The notes beneath the pieces were generated by a model, which worked only from the letters and a program-made list of their open reading frames with translations, did no database searches and was not told the origin of the DNA. A program made the position numbers and the translations under genes. Shown here one piece after another: positions 42,826-49,977 of a DNA stretch of 64,000 bases (the first letter of the stretch is position 1; each line of letters opens with the position of its first letter). This DNA is from a bacterium (GTDB taxonomy: Bacteria; Patescibacteriota; Microgenomatia; UBA1406; GWC2-37-13), in contig JAJYOJ010000006.1 in NCBI GenBank assembly GCA_021796235.1, forward strand, positions 1 through 64,000, read 5' to 3'.

Positions 42826-44131
42826 TTTTTTCTGGAAAAATTTTTGCTGTGCCAAAAACTCCATCAAATCCCGGGTCAACATAGACTTTCCGTTCCCGTA
42901 CGATTTTAATCGCATCGCTTAATTTTTTTCCGGCGAATTTTTCGATCTCTTCATAAGATTTCTTGAGTAAAATATCAAATTCGGTAGCAAAACTTCTGGT
43001 TAACCGTTCATATTCGGCCTCCGATTTACTGGGCGAGTTATTGTTGACCTCAAGTAGTATCTCTAAAAGCGGAATTAAAGAGACAAATGGCTTCCGTTTT
43101 TTATCTTTGTCGTAGACAAAGGTTACGCCAGCCGAGTTTTTCAAAAATAAAAGATCTTTCGGTTCAAGTAGTTTTTGCGACAGATCGAGCACGCGGTTTT
43201 CAACCCCGACGGTTAAAGGTTTACCGCAAACGGGACAGATGATACCTTTTTCCTTCACTTCCTTCGGATTATATTTTATTCCACAAGCCCGATGGCCGGA
43301 CCAGTGATATTTTCCTTCCTCGGGAAAAAATTCGAGAGTGTAGCCGATTTTTAGTTTGCCGTTCTTATCCTGTTTAATTGCACCCACAACGTCGTCGAAT
43401 GTTAAATTCTGAATTCTGAAGTCTGAACTTTGGATTTGTGGAATAAAAACCGTTGCTTCGCGGCCAATTTTTGGTCCCGAGTGGGCATCGGAAAAGGAAA
43501 CAATTGATCGGCTTTCCAGCTCTTTAATTTGCCAGTTCATAATCGGGTCGCTTGACAGACCGGTTTCGATTGCATAGATGTATTCGGTAAGATCTCCAAA
43601 ACATTCTTCGATCGAATCGAATCCCGATTTTGATCCGAAGATGGAAAACCAAGGAGTCCAAGCGTGGGCAGGAATAAGAATCACTCGTTCGTCCACTTCA
43701 CGAACCAGTTTATAAAGATCATAGGATGAAATACCGACAATCGGTCGTCCATCCGCCAGAAGGTTGGCGCCGCGTTTTTCCAAGGCTTTTATAATTTTTT
43801 CGCAAACCTCAATTGAAGGAGAGAAAAAAAGGTTGTGCACACGACGCAGTTTTCCACCCTGACTATAAATGCTTGAGATCTCGGTTGAAAGAAAGAAATA
43901 GACATCATTCTGCTGGTCAATAGGTTTTTCTTTTAGGGTATATATTCCCGGGCTTGCTTCCTGCAATTTTGTCGTAATTTCCCGAAACCATAAAGGGTGT
44001 GTCCAGTCACCGGTTGCAACTAGATTAATACCTTTTTTCGAACACCAGGAAGAAATTTCGTCCAGATCCATTCTTTGGGAAACCGCGCGGGAATATTTGG
44101 AGTGGAGCTGAAGATCAGCGATGATTTGCAT
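42782..44131 (-). CDS. endonuclease Q-type PHP-domain DNA repair nuclease
   Basis: 449 residues. A PHP N-terminal domain (ADLQLHSKYSRAVSQRMDL, ATGDWTHPLWF) is followed by LSTEISSIYSQGGKLRRVHNLFF, IPAHAWTPWFSIFGSKSGFDS, ETGLSSDPIMNWQI, SFSDAHSGPKIGREA, and a zinc-binding ICPVCGKPLTVGVENRV region. This order fits archaeal EndoQ, which nicks DNA 5' of deoxyuridine, deoxyinosine and related lesions. The first His of the usual HxHS motif is Gln here. A short stretch (IQSSDFRIQNLTFDDV) looks like an in-frame repeat insertion. No other deamination-repair enzyme is seen nearby. Confidence 0.8.
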   Translation of the reverse strand: MQIIADLQLHSKYSRAVSQRMDLDEISSWCSKKGINLVATGDWTHPLWFREITTKLQEASPGIYTLKEKPIDQQNDVYFFLSTEISSIYSQGGKLRRVHNLFFSPSIEVCEKIIKALEKRGANLLADGRPIVGISSYDLYKLVREVDERVILIPAHAWTPWFSIFGSKSGFDSIEECFGDLTEYIYAIETGLSSDPIMNWQIKELESRSIVSFSDAHSGPKIGREATVFIPQIQSSDFRIQNLTFDDVVGAIKQDKNGKLKIGYTLEFFPEEGKYHWSGHRACGIKYNPKEVKEKGIICPVCGKPLTVGVENRVLDLSQKLLEPKDLLFLKNSAGVTFVYDKDKKRKPFVSLIPLLEILLEVNNNSPSKSEAEYERLTRSFATEFDILLKKSYEEIEKFAGKKLSDAIKIVRERKVYVDPGFDGVFGTAKIFPEKNDQANKIQEQRSLF

Positions 44132-44181
44132 ATTGGTAATTTTAACAAACCAGAGCCTTAAAATTGTTACAATTAGAACAT

Positions 44182-44631
44182 ATGAAAATTATCAATCGGA
44201 AATTTCACAGAGAGTATCAGGAATTGGAAAAATTTGAAGCGGGTATTATTTTGTCGGGCGGAGAAGTTAAATCAGTACGAGCGGGAAGACTAAAACTAGA
44301 AGACGCTTATGTAAAGATACTGGGTTCGGAAGCCTACCTGATTAATGCCCAAATTCCTCTCTATGAATACGCAAGAACTCCCGGTTACGATTCCAAAAGA
44401 AGCAGAAAGTTGCTGCTTCATAAGAAAGAATTATTGCGGATCAGGACCAAAATTGCATCGGGCCCCAGTTTGACTTTAGCGCCTGTTTCCTGCTATAATA
44501 AGGGTAGTTTAATCAAGGTTGAGATTGCTTTGGTTAAGGGAAGAAAAGAGGTCGAAAAGCGAAGACTGGAAAAGACAAGGGACATAGAAAGAGAACAAAA
44601 AAGAGAGGTTAAAGAATATTTAAAAAGTTAA
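44182..44631 (+). CDS. smpB: SsrA-binding protein SmpB
   Basis: 149 residues from ATG 44182. NRKFHREYQELEKFEAGIILSGGEVKSVRAG and the basic C-terminal tail fit SmpB, which loads tmRNA on stalled ribosomes. The tmRNA gene lies 90 nt downstream. A TACAAT-like box ends 8 nt before the ATG. The upstream in-frame ATG at 44164 is less likely. Confidence 0.95.
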   Translation: MKIINRKFHREYQELEKFEAGIILSGGEVKSVRAGRLKLEDAYVKILGSEAYLINAQIPLYEYARTPGYDSKRSRKLLLHKKELLRIRTKIASGPSLTLAPVSCYNKGSLIKVEIALVKGRKEVEKRRLEKTRDIEREQKREVKEYLKS

Positions 44632-44633
44632 GT

Positions 44634-44664
44634 TGTCCGCCTTCGCTAAAGCTACGGCAGGACA
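44634..44664 (+). repeat. imperfect palindrome between smpB and ssrA
   Basis: TGTCCGCC (44634-44641) pairs with GGCAGGACA (44656-44664) with one bulged A, around a loop of 14 nt. It is GC-rich against an AT-rich background, like other palindromes in the window. Confidence 0.55.
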
Positions 44665-44666
44665 TA

Positions 44667-44718
44667 AGAACGCGTAAACTCGTTAATGATTTAACTCGTT
44701 AACTCGTTAACGCGTTCT
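44667..44718 (+). repeat. palindrome with AACTCGTT tandem repeats upstream of ssrA
   Basis: AGAACGCGT (44667-44675) and ACGCGTTCT (44710-44718) are complementary over 9 bp. The loop contains the 8-mer AACTCGTT at 44677, 44693 and 44701, with related AACGCGTT at the end. It lies 3 nt upstream of tmRNA and may affect its transcription. Confidence 0.55.
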
Positions 44719-44721
44719 AAT

Positions 44722-45110
44722 GGGGATGCACGGTATCGACGGATGAGCATGCACTTTCAAAAAGGGGTAGGGCGGATCTATCCGATAAATAGAAAAAAAT
44801 TAACTGATAAAGTTTCATCTTTATCTCAGGATGAGGTAGCATTTTTGCAAGGTGCTTATAGCAACTTTGCATTTGCAACCGTCTAACTGACTCTTTTTAG
44901 ATTCATCTCGGTTCAATCTAAAAGGGGAAAACCAGCCGAGATAAGGTCCTGACGATGTTTCTAGTTGGTCGTTGGATCGACAACCTAAACTGGCTATCAT
45001 GTACGATTTGTTTATTTAAGCGGCAGGATAAGAGTTAAAAATGATCTATCTCTATCTAAACTTTTTTGAAGGGGCCCTTCCGGACCCGGGTTCAACTCCC
45101 GGCATCTCCA
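44722..45110 (+). ncRNA. ssrA: transfer-messenger RNA (tmRNA)
   Basis: About 389 nt. The tRNA-like ends pair as GGGGATG (44722-) with CATCTCC (45103-45109), including the Ala-identity G3:U70, followed by A at 45110. The 3' arm has the T-loop GGTTCAACTCC. A plausible tag reading frame GAYSNFAFATV ends at the stop 44884-44886, but the resume codon is not certain. tmRNA rescues stalled ribosomes with SmpB, encoded just upstream. Its last bases are the left end of a 48-bp repeat bounding an island. Confidence 0.88.
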
Positions 45111-45154
45111 CACTCCGCCCCGCAAAGCAGATGTTGTGACGCGGAGCTTCGCGT
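45107..45154 (+). repeat. 48-bp direct repeat, left copy, at the tmRNA 3' end
   Basis: It starts with the last four bases of tmRNA (TCCA) and continues ACACTCCGCCCCGCAAAG..., matching 49342-49389 at 47 of 48 positions (A45145 versus G49380). Inside it GCCCCGC is able to pair with GCGGAGC. It is the left boundary of a 4.2 kb AT-rich island and is a candidate attachment site or a mobile palindromic repeat. Confidence 0.75.
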
Positions 45155-45158
45155 TGTT

Positions 45159-45187
45159 ACAACATTTTCAACCCCGAGGGTTGTTAT
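45159..45187 (+). repeat. REP-like hairpin, third copy
   Basis: ACAACATTTTCAACCCCGAG and GGTTGTTAT give the same CAACCC/GGGTTG stem as the RAYT-flanking copies. It differs from the minus-strand reading of 1-30 at one position over about 26 nt. It lies 5 nt after the left island repeat. Confidence 0.75.
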
Positions 45188-45224
45188 ATTGTTATACTGT
45201 AATTCTTATTTAAAAAGTAAATTT

Positions 45225-45294
45225 GAAGCTGATGTATAAAAAAAAGACGTCGCAAATTTATTTAATTAGCGACGTCATCAAAATAATCAGCTTC
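45225..45294. repeat. nested long palindrome
   Basis: GAAGCTGAT (45225-45233) pairs with ATCAGCTTC (45286-45294), and inside it GACGTCGC (45246-45253) pairs with GCGACGTC (45269-45276). It lies between REP3 and the terminator of the adjacent gene. No gene is seen in this gap. Confidence 0.55.
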
Positions 45295-45302
45295 GATTTT
45301 AT

Positions 45303-45320
45303 AAAAAGCCGTAGGCTTTT
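45303..45320 (-). terminator. intrinsic terminator of the gene at 45325-45843
   Basis: On the minus strand AAAAGCC, a 3-nt loop and GGCTTTT form a short stem followed by T-rich sequence. It begins a few bases after the stop of the hypothetical membrane protein gene. Confidence 0.6.
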
Positions 45321-45324
45321 GTGC

Positions 45325-45843
45325 TTAGTTACATTTACTTGTGAGCAGTAAAGCATCAGGACATGATTCCGTTTCAGATATTTTGAAGTCAAATCTATAT
45401 ATAGTTACTCTAGAACAAGACACCTGAATATTTTTCTTTTTATAAGGTACTAAATTATTTAGTTGAGTTATTAAATTAGCTAAATAAGCTGACATTAAAA
45501 CTTTTCCATATTTTGAGCGGAGATTAGCTTCTTCTGTTGCAATTAATTTCTTTAATTCCTCTTGTTTATTAAAGTACTCGTCTTGTGACACATTTCCAGT
45601 AACACATTTTATTTCCTTTGTGAAGCTATCTACACGTCTTTTAATACCAAGCGAATTGACGCCTTCTCTGAAATCGCTGAAAGAGAGATAAAATCCAAAG
45701 AAGAGAATTAAAGCAATTACAAACAATAAAATATTAGTACATGATGTTTTAGATAGAAAGTACTGTCGATTGAATTTAAACCCTAAATCCTTACCAGACG
45801 AGCCTGATATTGAAGTTTCTTTAGTTGTTTTCGTATCTTCCAT
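45325..45843 (-). CDS. hypothetical single-pass membrane protein in the ssrA island
   Basis: 172 residues. A Ser/Thr-rich cytoplasmic N-terminus is followed by one transmembrane helix (about 37-54), then a helical extracytoplasmic region and a Cys-rich C-terminal segment (IQVSCSRVTIY, SETESCPDALLLTSKC). I do not recognise the family. It lies between two REP-like hairpins and has its own terminator. Its very AT-rich sequence is unlike the genes on either side of the island. Confidence 0.6.
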   Translation of the reverse strand: MEDTKTTKETSISGSSGKDLGFKFNRQYFLSKTSCTNILLFVIALILFFGFYLSFSDFREGVNSLGIKRRVDSFTKEIKCVTGNVSQDEYFNKQEELKKLIATEEANLRSKYGKVLMSAYLANLITQLNNLVPYKKKNIQVSCSRVTIYRFDFKISETESCPDALLLTSKCN

Positions 45844-45931
45844 CCAAAGATTAACAGTTTGATATTAATACATCGGTTTATAAAAAGCAATATATTTGAA
45901 GCTAAACTCTAATATGGGAGTTAGTAAACTT

Positions 45932-45963
45932 ACAACATTTTCAACCCCGAGGATTATTTATTG
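45932..45963 (+). repeat. REP-like hairpin, degenerate fourth copy
   Basis: ACAACATTTTCAACCCCGAG followed by GATTATTTATTGTT. The first 20 bases match the third copy exactly; the right arm of the stem is degraded (GGATTATT instead of GGGTTGTT). Same orientation as the third copy, so the membrane protein gene 45325-45843 lies between two direct REP copies. Confidence 0.65.
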
Positions 45964-46026
45964 TTTACTTTTCTCGGAGCAAATTTGATTATTCTCTGAA
46001 CTTATACTAGCATAAGCTTGTACATA

Positions 46027-46323
46027 ATGAATATGAAATGGTTATGTATAGTAGCAGGTATATTGCTTATTTTGGCTATCCCTACTGGTTGGCCTTATGG
46101 GTATTATATTTTATTACGGTGGTTTATCTTTATTTCATCAATTATTACTGCTGTTGGGTTTTATTCGTCAAAACTTAATAGTTGGGTACTGATTTTTGGA
46201 GCTCTTGCTTTTATTTTCAATCCACTTTTTCCTCTTTATTTAAATAAATCAACTTGGATTCCATTAGATCTTATTGGAGCTTTCCTATTTTTTATTGCGG
46301 CTTATTCCATAAAAAAGAAATGA
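46027..46323 (+). CDS. small polytopic membrane protein (DUF6804-like)
   Basis: 98 residues, four hydrophobic segments covering nearly the whole chain, with ILRWFIFISSIITAVGFYS-like architecture and a short KKK tail. It resembles the small DUF6804-type membrane proteins by layout only. The ATG at 46027 is preferred; a TTG lies three codons upstream. It is coupled to the next gene by an ATGA overlap. Function unknown. Confidence 0.55.
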   Translation: MNMKWLCIVAGILLILAIPTGWPYGYYILLRWFIFISSIITAVGFYSSKLNSWVLIFGALAFIFNPLFPLYLNKSTWIPLDLIGAFLFFIAAYSIKKK

Positions 46324-46817
46324 AAAAATATTTAACACCCTTAATTGTATTAATTATATTTTTTGGATATTTTGTTTTTTCTGCTTGGTCAGATTACACT
46401 TGGGAAGAAAGATATTTAAAAGCAGTTGGAAGTGATGCTCTAGTATTTTCTAAACAAAATAATTCAGTAGACCTTATTCACTTCTACACTCTTTTTAAAA
46501 TACCAGTTACTAGGATAGGATACATATCAAAAAAGTCAATTGTTAATAAAGGCGATGGTATTTATTTTATAAAAGAGGTCTGGTCAGATAAGGAAATAGG
46601 AGAAGGAGTTACAAGAGATGTTTTTCAGTACTTTATTGACTGCAATAAACAAAGAGAAGGTTGGTTGAGAAACTCAAAGGGAAGTGTGAATGTTCCAAGT
46701 TCAACCATAGATATTAATAAGTTGACATGGACAGGTTTTGATGAAGGAGAAAGAATATATAAAGGAGCAAATGTTACTCTTAATAAAGAATGCGAATTAT
46801 TATTAAACGATTACTAA
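46320..46817 (+). CDS. hypothetical membrane-anchored protein of the ssrA island
   Basis: 165 residues. A single N-terminal hydrophobic helix (about 5-24) is followed by a soluble domain (SDYTWEERYLKAVGSDALVFSK, then VWSDKEIGEGV, FIDCNKQREGW) of unknown family. Its ATG overlaps the preceding stop, so the two are translated together. Very AT-rich. Confidence 0.55.
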   Translation: MKKYLTPLIVLIIFFGYFVFSAWSDYTWEERYLKAVGSDALVFSKQNNSVDLIHFYTLFKIPVTRIGYISKKSIVNKGDGIYFIKEVWSDKEIGEGVTRDVFQYFIDCNKQREGWLRNSKGSVNVPSSTIDINKLTWTGFDEGERIYKGANVTLNKECELLLNDY

Positions 46818-46826
46818 AACTTAAAT

Positions 46827-47564
46827 ATGCAAACTGCGATATGGATTATTTTAATATATTTCCTCGTATTAATAGTTTGGCTCGTTCTTAATCTAGTTGT
46901 CTTTGCTATATCTTATCTGCTTAGAAGAAGTGTAAGTTCTATTCTACTTATAATAAATATGGTTATTAACTTTGTAATTTATATTACTTTTGCTTTTTGG
47001 GGACTTTTTCTATACTGGAACGCTCTTATTAATAAACAATGGCTTCTTTTCGTTATCTTATTAATCATTGGTTCGTTTGTAATCGGATTCTATCAAATAA
47101 TTGTAACTCTCATCTTAATGCCCTTCAGTCTTATTTCTTCATATTTTACTGGGAAAACGGAGAATTATAAAAATACAAAAAGAGTTGAGTATCAAGCTGA
47201 ATATTTATCACCTGAAGGAAAAGTTATGGACACAATTGAAAGCGATGATTTGATAAATAAAAAATTAGCTACATTTTTTTTACTAGATTTCTTTGGTCAT
47301 CTAGTCTATTTATTACTTCATCCACAACAATATAAAATGTATGGATTGTGGGATTACATTTTCACTCCCTTCTTCTTTCTTTTACAAGATATTTTATTTT
47401 TTATACTTATGGTTTTAATATTTAATCGTTTTAGACATGGTAGATTTATCTACTTAAGTTGGCGATCTGTTATTACACAAACACTAAAATTAGACTTTTT
47501 CTTAACTTTAGGAATACAAATTCTGGCGATCATTTTATATATTTTTTCCATCGTTATATTATAA
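46827..47564 (+). CDS. hypothetical polytopic membrane protein of the ssrA island
   Basis: 245 residues with about six transmembrane helices and a soluble central loop (TGKTENYKNTKRVEYQAEYLSPEGK). I do not recognise it. It lies 9 nt after the preceding gene, forming a three-gene membrane cluster on the plus strand. Confidence 0.55.
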   Translation: MQTAIWIILIYFLVLIVWLVLNLVVFAISYLLRRSVSSILLIINMVINFVIYITFAFWGLFLYWNALINKQWLLFVILLIIGSFVIGFYQIIVTLILMPFSLISSYFTGKTENYKNTKRVEYQAEYLSPEGKVMDTIESDDLINKKLATFFLLDFFGHLVYLLLHPQQYKMYGLWDYIFTPFFFLLQDILFFILMVLIFNRFRHGRFIYLSWRSVITQTLKLDFFLTLGIQILAIILYIFSIVIL

Positions 47565-47673
47565 ATAGGGCAAATTATAAAAAATATTCCGCAAAAAAAT
47601 ATAGAGTCTCATACCTTTTATTTCTAATGAATTTTTGGGTGTTGACTATCGTTTAAAAATTTAAAGTAGGTTC

Positions 47674-48207
47674 TTATGGTCTTGAAAGAAAAGAATGATT
47701 TATGAGAAAAATATTAGGTTGAAGAATTTGGACGACTCTAATGTTAGTTTTATTCTTATTTCTAAAGAAAAAAACTCTTTCTTCTCTCTCGGTAAAATAT
47801 GGCCGTGGATAATCATTCACATCAGCAGTTAATATCAATGAACCTGTTAGCATTGCAGTCGCAGAAATAACACGATCTTCAAAGTCAATTCCGTCCGTCT
47901 TAACAGTTTTAGCGTTTTTATATACTGTTGAAAGTTGGCTTGTTGTAATAATTACATTATCATCAATACTATATTGTTTAAAAATATTTAACGTAATACC
48001 TGCTTCAATTTCTTTCTGTCTAGGTATCCCAGAAAATAACTCACATATTGTAACTTTTGATATGGACAATATGAAACCTCTTCGTCCTAGCTCTAATAGA
48101 TAATTTAGTAAATTTGTTTTAATATTATTGTCCCCTAAATAAAACAGAATATTTGTATCTAGAATAATATCTTGCTGCGGAGTTTTATTTATCGTTGTTT
48201 GATTCAT
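47674..48207 (-). CDS. PIN-domain VapC-like ribonuclease
   Basis: 177 residues. Asp17 in DIILDTNILFYL, Glu in TICELFSG, and later Asp residues in GIDFEDRVISATA and TADVNDYP give the four acidic PIN residues. VapC toxins have this layout and cut tRNA or rRNA. A 71-residue gene overlaps its start by 23 nt, as toxin-antitoxin pairs often do. It sits in the ssrA island. Confidence 0.7.
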   Translation of the reverse strand: MNQTTINKTPQQDIILDTNILFYLGDNNIKTNLLNYLLELGRRGFILSISKVTICELFSGIPRQKEIEAGITLNIFKQYSIDDNVIITTSQLSTVYKNAKTVKTDGIDFEDRVISATAMLTGSLILTADVNDYPRPYFTEREERVFFFRNKNKTNIRVVQILQPNIFLINHSFLSRP

Positions 48208-48400
48208 TTTGTTTTTCTGGCTGGAATGTGTTTTTTTTAGTTGCCTCGTTTAGTTTATTTTCAATAACATCATTTGAGGCGGGAGGTGAGCTCGGAACTA
48301 CATCTGAACCTATATTTATATCTTTTCCTCCAATGGGCAAAGTTCCAACAAGAGATTCAGGCTTAATCTTTATTTTGTTAGAAGAATCTAAATTATTCAT
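48185..48400 (-). CDS. small hypothetical protein overlapping the PIN gene (possible antitoxin)
   Basis: 71 residues, Ser/Asn/Lys-rich and probably disordered, with KPESLVGTLPIGGKDINIG near the N-terminus. It ends 23 nt inside the PIN gene in another frame. The position fits an antitoxin, but it shows no known antitoxin DNA-binding fold. Confidence 0.4.
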   Translation of the reverse strand: MNNLDSSNKIKIKPESLVGTLPIGGKDINIGSDVVPSSPPASNDVIENKLNEATKKNTFQPEKQNESNNDK

Positions 48401-48535
48401 TTGTTAATTTGGTGATAAAATAATAAATTCTTAATAAGAATTAAGTATATTGTACCATCTAAAAACATATTCGGTAATCTGGTTCAAATTATTCTCAAGT
48501 CTGTCCACTCGATTATTTTAGATTGTTAAAATAAC
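48401..48535. other. short intergenic region, no feature seen
   Basis: AT-rich gap between the small overlapping gene and the methyltransferase, both on the minus strand. No clear promoter, hairpin or RNA gene. Confidence 0.4.
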
Positions 48536-49255
48536 CTATTTCTTTTGTACTGCCCAAACTAATCGATCACTCCCAACATTATTTATTTTTCCTAATCCTT
48601 TTGAGATGGCGGGTAGATGAGCTAGTAAGGTTGCGGTATCTTTATTCACTGTGCTGTCCACATCAGCAGCTGTTATTCCATTTCGTACAAAAAACGAGCC
48701 AAGTTTATTAGTAATTACTGCTTTTTTTGTATCAAGAGCTGCGGTCATTACACCACCAGACACTAAAAGTTCAGATAAGCTTGAAATTGTTGATTCTAAT
48801 TCATTACGTGGAATAAAATTGAGGAGGTAATCAGAGCTAATGAAATCAAAAGACGATGGGGCAAATGGTACTTTTGTCACATCTCCTTGTATTAAATCTA
48901 CTTTTTTTCTTGTTTCTGGATCTAATTGTAAAAATGCTGCAGGGTTGACATCGATAACTGTTAATTTTCCATACGAAATGAAACCTTTATTCTCCCATTG
49001 AGAAAGCGCTTCAAGAGCTTGTTTAATACTTGTGGAAGTAGCTGACCCTAATAATAACATCCTAAAAATTGGTTTGTGTCGGATTTCTTCCGGGATGGAT
49101 TGAACAAAGTTAGTATTTGCTTCTATATTGTCTCCCCATGTTTCTCCACCAAGATATTCGCTTGCTTTATATAGCGCATGATATAAGCCAGAGTTTAAGA
49201 ACAATTTTCTAAAAAGCGAAAGTGGAGTTTCATGAGAATAAGGTCCTTCGGGCAT
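48536..49255 (-). CDS. SAM-dependent methyltransferase-like protein
   Basis: 239 residues. MLLLGSATSTSIKQAL stands in the place of the Gly-rich motif I, followed by LTVIDVNPAAF (acidic end of the second strand), LIQGDVTKVPFAPSSFDFISSDYLLNF and GGVMTAALD, the Rossmann methyltransferase order. The substrate is unknown. It is the last gene before the right island boundary, a neighbour of the PIN pair. Confidence 0.7.
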   Translation of the reverse strand: MPEGPYSHETPLSLFRKLFLNSGLYHALYKASEYLGGETWGDNIEANTNFVQSIPEEIRHKPIFRMLLLGSATSTSIKQALEALSQWENKGFISYGKLTVIDVNPAAFLQLDPETRKKVDLIQGDVTKVPFAPSSFDFISSDYLLNFIPRNELESTISSLSELLVSGGVMTAALDTKKAVITNKLGSFFVRNGITAADVDSTVNKDTATLLAHLPAISKGLGKINNVGSDRLVWAVQKK

Positions 49256-49341
49256 ATGAAAACATTATATCACCAATTCAAATTCCCTCATGTAATGATG
49301 AGATGTACTCATATATTTGGTTCGAAGTATTTTGGAGCTTG

Positions 49342-49389
49342 TCCACACTCCGCCCCGCAAAGCAGATGTTGTGACGCGGGGCTTCGCGT
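49342..49389 (+). repeat. 48-bp direct repeat, right copy
   Basis: It matches 45107-45154 at 47 of 48 positions. Inside it GCCCCGC can pair with GCGGGGC perfectly. The right edge diverges after GCGT. It marks the right end of the 4.2 kb island. Confidence 0.75.
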
Positions 49390-49442
49390 GGTAAACCACC
49401 TCTAACAAATAACCTTAAGATTAGTTTATTACATAGGAGTGT

Positions 49443-49480
49443 GCCCCGCGTAGTTGAGCAAAGCGAAACGAAGTGGGGCT
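49443..49480. repeat. GC-rich imperfect palindrome upstream of the second GIY-YIG gene
   Basis: GCCCCGC and GTGGGGC flank a loop with AAAGCGAAACG. The core resembles the palindrome inside the 48-bp repeats. It lies about 65 bp before the GIY-YIG start. Confidence 0.45.
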
Positions 49481-49546
49481 ACAAATACCTACTTTTGTTG
49501 CATATAATCCATTGATTTTCTACTGGTATTATTTTAAGTTATTGAG

Positions 49547-49783
49547 GTGTACTACGTTTATATCCTTCAATTATCTGATAGAAGTTATTACATTGGATAT
49601 AGTTCAGACTTAAGAAGAAGAATTAAATACCATAACCAGGGTTTGGTTCCATCGACAAAAAATTTAAGACCCGCGAAGCTTCTTTATTATTCAGCGTTCA
49701 TATTCCAAAAGAAAGCCACAGATTTTGAAAAATATCTAAAATCTTCCTCCGGTTTCACATTCAGGAATAAAAGGCTGATTTAA
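49547..49783 (+). CDS. small GIY-YIG endonuclease domain protein
   Basis: 78 residues. MYYVYILQLSDRSYYIGYSS gives the GIY and YIG elements; RRRIKYHN contributes the conserved Arg and His, and TDFEKYLKSSSGFTFRNKRL supplies Glu and the typical end. It is of the same UPF0213-like class as the one at 10040-10300 but closer to the canonical form. The start is GTG, with no ATG in frame. It sits just outside the right end of the ssrA island. The role is uncertain. Confidence 0.75.
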   Translation: MYYVYILQLSDRSYYIGYSSDLRRRIKYHNQGLVPSTKNLRPAKLLYYSAFIFQKKATDFEKYLKSSSGFTFRNKRLI

Positions 49784-49977
49784 TTTGCACTCTAATCTGG
49801 TTCAAAGAATTTTGGGGTTTAGCCATAGACAATATAATGTTGTTATACTTTATTCGTTGTGAATTTCAATAGAAAAAGTTTTTACGAAAAATATTGTGTC
49901 TACACAATTCTCTCCTTAAGGAATTTTCAGATATACACAGGTTTGACGACGGATTTGAAAAGGAGAATGGAGGAAAA
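49784..49977. other. intergenic region, no gene seen
   Basis: About 190 bases between convergent genes. AT-rich with no strong hairpin or conserved RNA signature. Confidence 0.4.

Noticed and set aside
44161-44181. The upstream in-frame ATG at 44164 as the smpB start
   Set aside because: The later ATG at 44182 has a better match to SmpB N-termini and a -10-like box at the right distance.
45107-45154. Interpreting the 48-bp repeat simply as the tmRNA terminator
   Set aside because: The nearly identical copy 4.2 kb away, not linked to another RNA gene, requires more than a terminator. A terminator role for the stem is not excluded.
48195-48407. Plus-strand frame opposite the small antitoxin-like gene
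   Set aside because: Complementary to the polar gene and to the overlap; no start signal and no conserved motif.
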